Shown: positions 23,637 through 32,340 of the stretch, one piece after another | How positions within the stretch are numbered: the first letter of the stretch is position 1 | Layout of the letters: each line of letters starts with the position of its first letter | Translations under genes and position numbers: made by a program | The notes under the pieces: model-generated | The model's input: only the letters and a program-made list of their open reading frames with translations | Told to the model about the DNA's origin: nothing | Databases searched by the model: none | Assembly: GCA_020057115.1 (NCBI GenBank) | Contig: JAGVGJ010000003.1 | Span: forward strand, 164,528 to 204,981 | Direction of reading: 5' to 3' | From: Candidatus Omnitrophota bacterium | GTDB lineage: Bacteria; Omnitrophota; Gorgyraeia; 2-01-FULL-45-10 | Length of the DNA: 40,454 nt

Positions 23637-23698
23637 GCCTTACCTCAGTCTGCTTACCGCAACCTTAACCTTACTTCAGTTTGCCCACCGCAGCCTTT
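23637..23698. repeat. Degenerate 31-bp tandem repeat
   Basis: Two copies (23637-23664 and 23668-23695, period 31) share 22 of 28 aligned bases. All six differences are transitions. They lie between the TPR gene stop and the ATPase promoter. No function is evident, and I see no clear terminator hairpin here. Confidence 0.6.
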
Positions 23699-23714
23699 TC
23701 TCACCTACGATCTT

Positions 23715-24368
23715 TCACTTGCGGTATTTCCACTTATCTATATTGCGCAGAAAATCATTGAGGGCCTTGTGCCACTTCGAAGTATTCGGGGTGATCTTAT
23801 GCAGTAATGAGAAGTCGCCGAGACCATTGGCTACATACGAAAATACATAATTGGCATATCTCGGGTTCAATTCAAGCGCGACCATGAGCCTGTATATCGC
23901 GAAATTTTTGTCCCTCGCGCTGATCCTGTCGCGGAAGAGGAGGATATAATATCCTGCCGTGGTATTGACATAATAATTGTTCGGGGCCAGCTCGATCGCC
24001 TTCTTAAAATTATCCACATACGCGGCCAGCTCCCCTTCGGAGATATTACTCTTGTCCAGCAATAGAAGGCCTTCGGCCTCTCCCCATCCAAGCCTGTATG
24101 CGCTGTTCGCGGGGCTTAAAGCTATGGCTTTTGCATATATCTCTTTCGCCGACCTCAATGCCGCCTTATCCCTGCCGGCCCTTCCTTTATTAAGATACTT
24201 CCGGCCGATCGCATCATGGTATTTTGCATTCAAGGGATCGAGCGATAGCGCAGTCTCATACGCGCCGCGGGAAGCGAAGATCTCCGCGGCAAGCGGCTTG
24301 ACCGCATAATAGCAGCCGGCTATAAAAAGAATGATTATGCCAAAAGAGATGGCGCCGCGCCTATTCAT
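23715..24368 (-). CDS. TPR-repeat membrane-anchored protein of the polysaccharide locus
   Basis: A 217-residue protein with an N-terminal membrane helix (about residues 7-27) and tetratricopeptide-like helical repeats: YETALSLDPLNAKYHDAIGR near 37-56, YAKAIALSPANSAYRLGWGE near 78-97, and FKKAIELAPNNYYVNTTAGY near 121-140. A final LMVALELNPRYANYVF follows. Such proteins often scaffold envelope complexes. Its ATG overlaps the end of the O-antigen ligase-like gene by 8 bp, so it is the last gene of the export block and may work with that polymerase/ligase; a TPR partner for O-antigen ligase family proteins is common. The exact role is unknown. Confidence 0.75.
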   Translation of the reverse strand: MNRRGAISFGIIILFIAGCYYAVKPLAAEIFASRGAYETALSLDPLNAKYHDAIGRKYLNKGRAGRDKAALRSAKEIYAKAIALSPANSAYRLGWGEAEGLLLLDKSNISEGELAAYVDNFKKAIELAPNNYYVNTTAGYYILLFRDRISARDKNFAIYRLMVALELNPRYANYVFSYVANGLGDFSLLHKITPNTSKWHKALNDFLRNIDKWKYRK

Positions 24369-25608
24369 ACCGCCTCCTGCCGCGCATCGCCATGATGATG
24401 CCTATGAGCGTCACGAATAAGATAGCGTTAGCCGGGATATGGAGATTGAAATCTACAAAACTATGGAGCGACATGCTCATTACGCCGATACTTGCGCCAA
24501 GGAGGATACTGCGTTTAAATGTCCCGCCGGACTGCCAGAACTCTTTCAGGCCGAACCAAAGTGCGCCAACCATAATCCACAGCATAAAGAAAAGTCCGGC
24601 CAGGCCTATCTCCGCGGCCATATGGAGATAATCATTATGCGCATAGTCTATAATATAACGCTGTGATATTGCGATAGGCTGAAATTGCGGAAATACATAG
24701 ATAAATGAGCCTATTCCCCACCCCAAGAGAGGTCTGGCCTTTATGAGCTCTATCGAGCCGGTCCACATTTGTATCCGCAACTCGTCGATGCCGGCGCCTT
24801 CTATTATCGTCTTTGCCCTGGCGGAAGCCACGCTTAAGTCAAAGTGCGATAGGGCAAAATAAGTGACGGCGCCGCAGATGATCATGGCAAGCAGCATCCT
24901 TTTAAGCAGTCTCTTCCGGAACAGGAATGGTACGAGGACGCACGAAGACATGACAAGCGAAACCCACGCGCCGCGCGAAGCGGCCAACACGAATGCTATG
25001 ATCATCATGACCAGGAAGAAACCGACCAGGACCTTCTTCTCCTTCTCCATGTCCGTAAAAAGGAATGCTGCCGCAAGCGGGATAACCATCTCGAGGTAAC
25101 CCGCAAAATGGTCGCGGTTTATGAATGTCGCGCTCAAAGTGCTTCCGGGCAGCCAGTAGCGGTAATAGGAATGCCCCAGATAAAGCACTATCCCTATAAG
25201 CGAAAGTAACGCGCCCATCCCGACTATCACGCCTACAAGACGCGCCATCCGCTCCTTGGTATCTATGCCGTTCACTACGAGGTAAAATATCGCTATATAG
25301 GTGATGACCCTATAGAGCGCCATGACGCTGCCGTGAGGGTATGCCGAGATAAACGAGGAGGTTATCGCAATGGCGAGGAATAAAAGAATAGGCGCCCCAA
25401 GAGCTGTCCACCTGAAAGAAGCCGCGCCTTCGGAATTAATGCGCAGGCAAAGAGCCACCAATGCTGTAAGGGTTGCTAAATATACAGGCGTGATGGCCCA
25501 TAGCCTTTTAGCACCAAAGGCAAGAGGGGTAAATATAAGGATAAATATAAGGCAGGATTGGATGATAATGTCGTATTTCAGGGCAGGCTTATGGGATAGC
25601 TCGCTCAC
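24361..25608 (-). CDS. O-antigen ligase / polymerase family membrane protein
   Basis: A 415-residue polytopic protein with roughly ten hydrophobic helices. A periplasmic loop near residues 135-175 (GHSYYRYWLPGSTLSATFINRDHFAGY region) contains the RDHFAGYLEMVIPL pattern, and a second has RPLLGWGIGSFIYVFP near 290-305 and YAHNDYLHMAAEIGLAGLFF. These are hallmarks of the Wzy_C/WaaL family, which joins or polymerises lipid-linked glycans in the periplasm. It starts with GTG overlapping the Wzc-like stop by 4 bp (GTGA). A second polymerase candidate lies at 36197-37624, so this one may act as ligase. Confidence 0.85.
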   Translation of the reverse strand: MSELSHKPALKYDIIIQSCLIFILIFTPLAFGAKRLWAITPVYLATLTALVALCLRINSEGAASFRWTALGAPILLFLAIAITSSFISAYPHGSVMALYRVITYIAIFYLVVNGIDTKERMARLVGVIVGMGALLSLIGIVLYLGHSYYRYWLPGSTLSATFINRDHFAGYLEMVIPLAAAFLFTDMEKEKKVLVGFFLVMMIIAFVLAASRGAWVSLVMSSCVLVPFLFRKRLLKRMLLAMIICGAVTYFALSHFDLSVASARAKTIIEGAGIDELRIQMWTGSIELIKARPLLGWGIGSFIYVFPQFQPIAISQRYIIDYAHNDYLHMAAEIGLAGLFFMLWIMVGALWFGLKEFWQSGGTFKRSILLGASIGVMSMSLHSFVDFNLHIPANAILFVTLIGIIMAMRGRRRYE

Positions 25609-27239
25609 GTCTTCTTCTTGGTTTTCCGCTTCTCGTCTTTCGCGTAATAATAATGGGAATAGTAGTAAGCGCTGCCGCTATCCACATGCAGGCTGTTCAA
25701 TACTACGCCGAGGACATTCGCCTTAGCGCTTTCCAGGATATGTTTTGAGCGGTTAACCGCAGGCCTGGACGTCTTCTTGCTATTGATGACGAGAACCGTG
25801 CCGTCGATTATGCTTGAAAGTATCGCGGCATCCGTCACCACTGTGAGAGGCGGGCTGTCAAATATTACGGTACTGAACTTCCCCTTCGCCTTCTCAATGA
25901 ACTCTTTCATGCGTTTGGTGCTCAAGAGCTCTGAAGGATTGGGCGGTATATGCCCGCAGATTACCACGGAAAGGTTCTCTATATCCGTCTTTTTGATTAT
26001 ATCGTCCACCGAAGCCTGTCCTGCGAGAAAATTGCTCAGGCCGAAGTTCCCATCCTGTTTGAAGACTATATGAACTCTTGGCTTACGCATATCAGCGTCG
26101 ACCAGAAGAACGGAATTGCCGCTATAGGCCATGGTTATGGCTAGGTTGCAGGCAGTAAGGCTCTTTCCTTCCTGCGGGCCAGTGCTTGTTATCAGTATAT
26201 CCCTGGCGGGCTTATCCTTTGAGGCGGAAAAAAGGATAGCAGTCCTTATAGCCCTGTATGCTTCGCTCACGGGCGACGTCGGGACTACGTTCACAAGCCT
26301 GTCTTTCTGGAGCTCCGAGAAGCTTTTGTCTATAATCGGAATATGCCCTAACAAAGGAAGTTTCACATATCTTTCGACATCATCGTCCGTCTTTATCGTA
26401 TTATCGAGATATTCCACGAGAAAAGCAAGCCCTATGCCGCCTATCAAGCCGCCTATTATCGCTATAAGTATATTCTGCAGCTTTTTGGGCCTGGCGGGGA
26501 ACTTGGGCACCTCTGCCTTATCTATCACCTTGACATTGTTTGCCTTAAGGCCGGTGGCCTTGAGCGGGTCATCCTGCTCCTTCTTCATCCGGTCCTCCAT
26601 CTGCGCTATCTCTTCTTTCAGGCGGACCATCTTAGGATGCTTCTCTTTATATATCTTGGTGTATTCCTGGTATTTGGACTGAAGCTTAAGATATTCGTTC
26701 TTTATGAGATTGACATTTTCGTTCTTCGAGATATCTACCAGATTCCTTGCCGCGTAGATATTGGCTATCATATTGACTATTCTCGTCGCAAACTCTTTAT
26801 CCTTATCCTCGAAGTTCACATAGACAAGGCACGTATTTCTGGATGGCTCCACCTTTAGCTTAGTAAGAAATAGCTGGATAGGATCTTTCGCTTCTATGTA
26901 TTCGGGGGACTTATCCAGGGAAAGCGCGGAAAAAACATCCTGGGCGATGGAGCGGCTTTTTATTATCTCAAGCTGTGTCTGGTAATATTCGCGATATGCG
27001 ATGTATCCGGGCGCTCCCAGCGCAAGGCCATCCCTGGTTGAGAGCACATCGGGAGACGCTTCATCTATAAGTACCATCGTCGTTGCGCGATATATCGGGG
27101 TCTGCAGGAATGTAGCTATCGTCACAGCGCATACCACTATCACGAAGAAGGTAAGGATAAGCCAGCGCCTCCTTCGGATAACTGCAAGATAATCCTTGAG
27201 ATTTATCTCTATTTCCTGTTCCTGCATCGCTGTTTCCAT
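25605..27239 (-). CDS. Wzc-like polysaccharide co-polymerase and tyrosine kinase
   Basis: A 544-residue inner-membrane protein that sets chain length and drives export through its C-terminal BY-kinase. The N-terminal Wzz domain has TM1 at about 27-46, a periplasmic coiled-coil part, the Pro-rich PKFPARPKKLQN segment and TM2 near 250-275. The kinase has Walker A GPQEGKS at 354-360, Walker A' VLLVDADMRKP at 377-387 and Walker B VIFDSPP at 458-464. The C-terminal tyrosine cluster YYYSHYYY at 525-532 would be its autophosphorylation site. The start ATG has an AAGGA site. It lies right after the Wza-like gene. Confidence 0.95.
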   Translation of the reverse strand: METAMQEQEIEINLKDYLAVIRRRRWLILTFFVIVVCAVTIATFLQTPIYRATTMVLIDEASPDVLSTRDGLALGAPGYIAYREYYQTQLEIIKSRSIAQDVFSALSLDKSPEYIEAKDPIQLFLTKLKVEPSRNTCLVYVNFEDKDKEFATRIVNMIANIYAARNLVDISKNENVNLIKNEYLKLQSKYQEYTKIYKEKHPKMVRLKEEIAQMEDRMKKEQDDPLKATGLKANNVKVIDKAEVPKFPARPKKLQNILIAIIGGLIGGIGLAFLVEYLDNTIKTDDDVERYVKLPLLGHIPIIDKSFSELQKDRLVNVVPTSPVSEAYRAIRTAILFSASKDKPARDILITSTGPQEGKSLTACNLAITMAYSGNSVLLVDADMRKPRVHIVFKQDGNFGLSNFLAGQASVDDIIKKTDIENLSVVICGHIPPNPSELLSTKRMKEFIEKAKGKFSTVIFDSPPLTVVTDAAILSSIIDGTVLVINSKKTSRPAVNRSKHILESAKANVLGVVLNSLHVDSGSAYYYSHYYYAKDEKRKTKKKT

Positions 27240-27253
27240 GCAAATCCTTATTC

Positions 27254-27823
27254 TTAGAAGAAACTCTCCGGAACAAAAACGACGTCATTAGGCAGCACAA
27301 CGACGTCCTTGTCCTTCTGGCCCTTCTGGGTTATGTCTGCGGCTCTTACTTTAATAGTCTCTTCCTTGCCGGCCGCTGTCTTGCGCATGACCTTTGTGCC
27401 ATTCTGGTCCGCGACCTTGTTGAATCCGCTCGCCATGGCAATAGCTTCAATAACGGTAGTCGGTTTATTGGGAGGCAGCTCATACGGGCCCGGTTTCTCT
27501 ACGGCGCCTAATACAAATACCTTACGGAGGCTGTATTCTTCTATCCCGACATTGACCTTAGGATTTACGAGGTAATCCTTCAGGAGGGCTTCTTCGATCG
27601 TCTTAGTCACTTCCGCAACGGTCAGGCCTCCTACCTTGACATTGCCGATGAGCGGAAAAGATATCTCTTCTTTCGTAACGCGGACTTTAGTGGTGAGGTC
27701 AGCCTGGTCATATACCGTGATAAGGAGTAGGTCCCCTGTCTCTATCCTATACTCCTCACAGATACCGGCCAGCGGAAAGAGTATTGACAATAATATTGCT
27801 ATCAGAAACAAGCTTTTATGCAT
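27254..27823 (-). CDS. Wza-like polysaccharide export protein
   Basis: A 189-residue secreted protein. The signal peptide covers about residues 1-22 and has no clear lipobox. It is followed by a Poly_export domain (YRIETGDLLLITVYDQADL near 25-43, ISFPLIGNVKVGGLT near 54-68) and one SLBB domain (KVFVLGAVEKPGPYELPPNKP from about 100). It would form or gate the outer-membrane channel together with the Wzc-like protein downstream. It is shorter than E. coli Wza (379 aa) and lacks the C-terminal membrane helix, so the neighbouring barrel protein may supply the outer-membrane pore. Confidence 0.9.
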   Translation of the reverse strand: MHKSLFLIAILLSILFPLAGICEEYRIETGDLLLITVYDQADLTTKVRVTKEEISFPLIGNVKVGGLTVAEVTKTIEEALLKDYLVNPKVNVGIEEYSLRKVFVLGAVEKPGPYELPPNKPTTVIEAIAMASGFNKVADQNGTKVMRKTAAGKEETIKVRAADITQKGQKDKDVVVLPNDVVFVPESFF

Positions 27824-27858
27824 ACGCTTCTTTTCTTTTTAGGGATCAAACGGAAGGT

Positions 27859-29034
27859 TTAATACCTCGCATTGACCGAGATCGTAGCGAGATTGTCGTT
27901 GTAATCAAAAGTGCCGAAGTTGGACTTTCTCTGGATAAAATCGTATCCCGCTTTGCATGTAAGCCACTTTTGTACGGCATATTCAGCGCCCGCCCCGACA
28001 GACCATGTATTATCGAGCCTCTTCTTCCACGCCCCGCCTACGACCGTTTCTGTAGGATATTGGCTGAGACGGTAGAGTCCCTTTAAATTGCCGGTGAGCT
28101 TCTCCGTAAATTTATGCTTATATTTTAGCGCGATACTGTTATCAACATAGTAGTTAGTGCCTGTATATAGCGACTCATACGGCGAACGGATCCAGTCTAT
28201 AGAGAGCGTATCGCGATCGGTAAACTGCTCTAAGAGCCCTGCCATAGTAACGGGGCTGTCACAATCCTTCTGCGTCGATCTCGTATAGTCGCGGTATTGC
28301 CAACCTGCCTTCACAGTACCGGTAAGCTTGGCGGTAAGCTTGCCCTTTACCCCGATAAGGCCCTGGTACAAATTAGCGTCGGAGTTGGTGTCCGAACAAT
28401 AGTTGATATTTCCATAATTTAATTCGGCGAGAAGATATGTCTTGGTAAAGATGCGATAGGTGGCTATAGCGTTAACATTATTATCCCATCTATTCTCGCT
28501 CTGCCACCCGTCCGTCTCATAATTGTACATGATATCGCGGTATTCCAGCGACCAGCCGAACCTGTTATACTCGGAAGACGCGATCACGCCCAGATCGTTT
28601 TTATCCCACAATACCCTCTGGGTCGTTTCTGTATCAGGCCTGTCATAGACATACTGGAAAACATCATTCACTTTAACTGTTACATCCTTAAATTCACGCT
28701 GAAGCGCCAGGTTGCCATACTGATTTAACGCGCTCTGTTTGGAATAATTTGCAAACAGGTTGTAAGTGAGGCTGTAACCGCCTGTGATGTTGATATCACC
28801 GGCCAAAATACCTTCTGCGTCGAATCCGGCTGATAATGAAGTTATCCAATCCTTCTTTTCGCCGGTAGAATCTAAAAATATGTTCGAATCAAACTGTTCC
28901 TGGACCCCTCCAAAAGGATGGAGCTTCCAATTCCCCCATTTCACCCCTTCTCCGGGCTGCGAAAAGGCGCACTGCGGGATCATAAGACTAAGAAATAATA
29001 CTAGGACGCTGACAGCTATTATTCGTCTCTTCAT
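27859..29034 (-). CDS. Outer-membrane beta-barrel protein of the EPS locus
   Basis: A 391-residue protein with a clear signal peptide (MKRRIIAVSVLVLFLSLMIP, cleavage near CAFSQ). After it come many alternating strands rich in Tyr, Trp and Asn and a C-terminal aromatic (ATISVNARY), typical of BAM substrates. The family resembles the outer-membrane barrels found with EPS genes. I chose the ATG at 29034 because an AAGGAGAGG site precedes it and the signal peptide starts there; a longer frame to 29232 would overlap the FecR gene. Together with the Wza-like protein it may form the export pore or anchor the polymer. Confidence 0.85.
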   Translation of the reverse strand: MKRRIIAVSVLVLFLSLMIPQCAFSQPGEGVKWGNWKLHPFGGVQEQFDSNIFLDSTGEKKDWITSLSAGFDAEGILAGDINITGGYSLTYNLFANYSKQSALNQYGNLALQREFKDVTVKVNDVFQYVYDRPDTETTQRVLWDKNDLGVIASSEYNRFGWSLEYRDIMYNYETDGWQSENRWDNNVNAIATYRIFTKTYLLAELNYGNINYCSDTNSDANLYQGLIGVKGKLTAKLTGTVKAGWQYRDYTRSTQKDCDSPVTMAGLLEQFTDRDTLSIDWIRSPYESLYTGTNYYVDNSIALKYKHKFTEKLTGNLKGLYRLSQYPTETVVGGAWKKRLDNTWSVGAGAEYAVQKWLTCKAGYDFIQRKSNFGTFDYNDNLATISVNARY

Positions 29035-29050
29035 TTCTTGGATCCTCTCC

Positions 29051-29845
29051 TTAATTAGCGCCAACAGTATCAGACGGACTTGGTGGTGTCGGTGTTGGTG
29101 ACGGATTATAAGTCGGTGTCTGCGGGCTATTGTCCTGGGATGGTCCGTCAGGAATATCCTGGTCCAGCGGGGTGTCAGACCCGTCAGATAGGCTCGCTTC
29201 ATAAGCGGCCAGGACCGCATCTTTATCCGCACCAGTCAATTCCACAGGCTCTGAAACACCGGTAGCCGACGATAGTGCAGCCATATCCTCTACGACTACA
29301 AATGTATCGCCCGTGCTGGGGCTAGAGAAATCGACCGAACCGTCAGTAACAAAAACCTGCGTTCCTGTTGCTGTAACAACGATATAAAATACCGTACCTC
29401 TGGCTCCGCACATAGCCGTAGGGGTCTTTATCTTAAATGAGGATTTGCCTTTTATCTTGGCGGCAACATGAGCGCGTATCGTACCGGCTTTAGACTCCAG
29501 CAGGTTATCGTATTCTCCCGTAGCCGGATCTGAGGTCAACTTTGACAATGTGAGATTTGAATTCGGAGTCATGTTCAAGGTGTTACCGTTCGCTATTTTT
29601 ATCTCGGCTTTGCCATTATCTTTTGTTTCGATCTTGTCTCCCGAACCCAGCATGTCGCCTATCTTAAGCGGTTGAGCCGTCGATTGTCCGGCCTTAGTGA
29701 CCATGACCTCGCCCTGCATCTTCGTCACAGTTGCCTTCATCTCAACAGATGATGCGGCCGCAGGAGCATCTGACTGGGCAAATATCGGCAGTGCAAATAA
29801 ACTGAATATCGCTATTACACAAACGCCTAGAACGATTTTTTTCAT
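29051..29845 (-). CDS. FecR-domain periplasmic protein
   Basis: A 264-residue secreted protein with a signal peptide (MKKIVLGVCVIAIFSLFALP, cleavage near IFAQS). A FecR domain covers about 45-190: GEVMVTKAGQSTAQPLKIGD, IKIANGNTLNMTPNSNLTL, then FKIKTPTAMCGARGTVFYIV, the family hallmark. The last 50 residues are rich in Pro, Ser and Asp. FecR domains outside iron regulation are common in surface-polysaccharide loci, where they may bind glycan. The ATG at 29845 is preferred over 29857 because GGAGG lies just before it. It is the first gene of the export block. Its stop overlaps the ribosome-binding site of the barrel gene. Confidence 0.88.
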   Translation of the reverse strand: MKKIVLGVCVIAIFSLFALPIFAQSDAPAAASSVEMKATVTKMQGEVMVTKAGQSTAQPLKIGDMLGSGDKIETKDNGKAEIKIANGNTLNMTPNSNLTLSKLTSDPATGEYDNLLESKAGTIRAHVAAKIKGKSSFKIKTPTAMCGARGTVFYIVVTATGTQVFVTDGSVDFSSPSTGDTFVVVEDMAALSSATGVSEPVELTGADKDAVLAAYEASLSDGSDTPLDQDIPDGPSQDNSPQTPTYNPSPTPTPPSPSDTVGAN

Positions 29846-29882
29846 TTGATCCTCCATGGCTATATTATGTTTATTGTATTTA

Positions 29883-29911
29883 ACTATATCATATTAACAA
29901 TATCTTAACAA
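29883..29911 (-). promoter_or_regulatory. Probable promoter of the export block
   Basis: TTGTTA (29911-29906), 17 bp, TATAGT (29888-29883) on the minus strand, in the 80-bp gap between the CapD-like gene and fecR-like gene. TTGTTA occurs twice 11 bp apart. The gap is AT-rich and has no clear terminator, so read-through from the upstream block is also possible. Confidence 0.55.
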
Positions 29912-29937
29912 GGACTATTTTCCACTTTTTTATACCA

Positions 29938-31776
29938 TTATTTGGCCAATTCCATCATCTCTTTCATCTTTTCAACGACCTTCTCTTCATCCATAAGCTG
30001 GGCGAGCCGGTGAAGTTCTTTTATATGCTTCCGCAGCTTTGCCGGCTCCAGGCTCTTCGTCTTCGTGATGAATATCTTGTCATGTTTCGTAATATTATCT
30101 TTTTCCTTATCCAGGAATATATCCTCTTTCAGCTTCTCGCCCTCCCGCAGCCCGATGAACTTTATCTCGATATCCTGTCCCGGTTCCAAACCTGAAAGGA
30201 TGATAAGGTTTTTTGCAATATCTACTATCTTTAGCGGCTCGCCCATATCAAGGGTAAATATCTCTCCGCCCTTCCCAAGAGCGCCCGCCTGAAGCACGAG
30301 CGACACCGCCTCAGGTATGCTCATAAAATATCTCCGAGCTTCGGGGTCAGTCACTGTCACGGGCCCGCCATCCTCGATCTGCTTCTTAAAGAGCGGCGCA
30401 ACGCTTCCGGCCGAGCCAAGGACATTGCCGAACCGCACAGCCATGAACTTCGTCTTGCTCTTTGCGGCCTTGGCCTGCAATATTATCTCGGCAATACGCT
30501 TGCTCATCCCCATCACATTAATAGGGTTTACCGCCTTATCAGTAGATATCAGCACGAACCGGTCAGCTTTATAATGACTTGACGCGTATATTAAGTCAAG
30601 GCTGCCCATCACGTTATTCTTCACAGCGGCTACCGCGTTCGATTCCATGAGAGGCACGTGCTTATGGGCGGCCGCGTGAAATACAACCTCCGGCCTAAAC
30701 CGCCTAAATACCTGTTTCAGCAGCCCAACATCCCGCACATCGCCTATAATGGTCCTGAATTTGATATTCGGATATTTGACCTTAAATTCCATCGCCAGAA
30801 AATAGACGTCATTCTCATTGTGGTCGAAAAGGATGATCTCTTCCGGCTCAAATCTGGCTATCTGCCTGCAGAGCTCAGAGCCGATAGACCCGCCGGCTCC
30901 GGTAACCAGCACCCTTTTGTTTTTCAGATAGGCACTTATCTCTTTTGTATCAATAGAGACTTTCTCACGCCCGAGAAGGTCTTCCGGCCTCACTGCCCGC
31001 GGTTTTAGCTCCAGCTTCCCCTGGATCAGGCTAGCATAACCCGGCACAATCTTTATGTTAACCCCCGGGATCTCGCAATATGAAAGAATGTCGCGGATAA
31101 CATCTCCCTTAGCTGAAGGCATTGCCATGACGATCTCTTCTATATCATAGGCTTTTACAACACTTGGTATATCTCGCCTCTTACCAACTACTTTTATTCC
31201 CTGTATGACTTCACCCAGCTTCGCCGCGTCATCATCTATAAAACCTACCACACCTATACCGACCATCGGGTTCTTCCGGCACTCCCTCAATGTCAGCACC
31301 CCCGCCTCGCCCGCGCCTATGATAATAGCCTTTTTTGATTTTCTGCCAGGGACCCCGGAGTTCATTTTCTCCTTTACCAATCGATTAATAAATCGGATGC
31401 CTCCTATCGCGAATGTATACAAAACCCAATCAATTATAAAAACAGAGCGCGGATATCCTTTCAAACCTTGAATAAATACAACGCCCAATACAAATAAAAC
31501 GGTGGAGAGGGCGCTGGCTTTCAGGATGCGCCACAGATCGTCGATGCCGACATATTTCCAGATACCGCTGAATAATCTGAAATGGTAAAGGAGCAGCATC
31601 TTGATAATAATCAAAAGCGGTAGAGTTTTATAGAAGACGATGAGACGTTCGGCAGGTATAGTAAAATCAAATCTTAAATAAAATGCAAGCATGTAAGAAA
31701 ATAAAGCGAGACAAAGATGAACGCTGATTATCAAAGCTTTTCTATTATCATACACAAAGTTTTTTAGAGTCATCAT
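29938..31776 (-). CDS. Membrane-bound nucleotide-sugar 4,6-dehydratase (CapD/PglF family)
   Basis: A 612-residue protein that makes a 4-keto-6-deoxy sugar nucleotide, probably from UDP-GlcNAc. Four membrane helices occupy residues 1-130. Then comes a CoA-binding-like Rossmann segment (GAGEAG 154-159) and the extended SDR domain with TGAGGSIGSE 292-301, STDKAVNP 411-418 and the MGMSK 422-426 motif that replaces YxxxK in this long-chain subfamily. Both NAD-binding and catalytic residues are intact. It lies 3 bp after the sugar-phosphate transferase stop and closes the synthesis block. The product could feed a deoxyamino sugar such as bacillosamine or FucNAc. Confidence 0.93.
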   Translation of the reverse strand: MMTLKNFVYDNRKALIISVHLCLALFSYMLAFYLRFDFTIPAERLIVFYKTLPLLIIIKMLLLYHFRLFSGIWKYVGIDDLWRILKASALSTVLFVLGVVFIQGLKGYPRSVFIIDWVLYTFAIGGIRFINRLVKEKMNSGVPGRKSKKAIIIGAGEAGVLTLRECRKNPMVGIGVVGFIDDDAAKLGEVIQGIKVVGKRRDIPSVVKAYDIEEIVMAMPSAKGDVIRDILSYCEIPGVNIKIVPGYASLIQGKLELKPRAVRPEDLLGREKVSIDTKEISAYLKNKRVLVTGAGGSIGSELCRQIARFEPEEIILFDHNENDVYFLAMEFKVKYPNIKFRTIIGDVRDVGLLKQVFRRFRPEVVFHAAAHKHVPLMESNAVAAVKNNVMGSLDLIYASSHYKADRFVLISTDKAVNPINVMGMSKRIAEIILQAKAAKSKTKFMAVRFGNVLGSAGSVAPLFKKQIEDGGPVTVTDPEARRYFMSIPEAVSLVLQAGALGKGGEIFTLDMGEPLKIVDIAKNLIILSGLEPGQDIEIKFIGLREGEKLKEDIFLDKEKDNITKHDKIFITKTKSLEPAKLRKHIKELHRLAQLMDEEKVVEKMKEMMELAK

Positions 31777-31779
31777 ATT

Positions 31780-32340
31780 TTAATGCGCAACCCCTTCTTT
31801 ATTTATGACTTTAAGCAATGTGACAAGCATAATCTTGATGTCAAGAAGAAAGCTCTTGTTTTTTAAATAATACTCATCAAATTCAACTTTTATAGGGATA
31901 GGTAATTCGTCCCTACCGTTGATCTGGGCCCACCCGGTAACCCCCGGGGTAAGCATGTGTATATTTTTTTTGGTCCTGAGCTCTATCAGGTCATTCTGAT
32001 TGAATAATGCCGGTCTTGGGCCCACAAATGACATATCGCCCAAGATTATATTAAACAATTGCGGTAATTCATCAAGGCTGAATTTTCGCAAAAAAGAACC
32101 GGCCGGCGTAATATATTGGTCGGGATCCTTAAAAAGGTGCGTCGCGACCGCTGGGGTGTCTACCCGCATTGTTCGGAATTTACACATTTTAAATATCTTA
32201 TTGCCTATTCCAATGCGGTCTGACCAGTATAGCACCGGCCCCGGAGAGGTCAATTTAATAATTGCTGCGAGAACCAATAATGGAAAACTTAAACAAGCCA
32301 ACAAAAAAATTGCGGCTATCATGTCGAAGATGCGCTTCAT
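31780..32340 (-). CDS. Undecaprenyl-phosphate sugar-1-phosphate transferase (PglC-like)
   Basis: A 186-residue monotopic phosphoglycosyl transferase that starts a glycan unit on undecaprenyl phosphate at the inner membrane. The N-terminal re-entrant helix lies near 6-30, followed by KFRTM 54-58, the FLRKFSLDELPQLFNIILGD core with catalytic D90-E91, SFVGPRP 104-110 and PGVTGWAQINGRD. The small size places it in the PglC class rather than the larger WcaJ/WbaP class. Its ATG overlaps the upstream glycosyltransferase stop by 4 bp (ATGA). The sugar used is probably a product of the neighbouring dehydratase pathway. Confidence 0.93.
   Translation of the reverse strand: MKRIFDMIAAIFLLACLSFPLLVLAAIIKLTSPGPVLYWSDRIGIGNKIFKMCKFRTMRVDTPAVATHLFKDPDQYITPAGSFLRKFSLDELPQLFNIILGDMSFVGPRPALFNQNDLIELRTKKNIHMLTPGVTGWAQINGRDELPIPIKVEFDEYYLKNKSFLLDIKIMLVTLLKVINKEGVAH

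Noticed and set aside
23637-23698. CRISPR-like array
   Set aside because: Only two degenerate copies with 3-bp gaps and no spacers or cas genes nearby.
29035-29232. N-terminal extension of the outer-membrane barrel gene
   Set aside because: It would overlap the FecR gene, lacks a signal peptide at its start, and a strong ribosome-binding site precedes the ATG at 29034.
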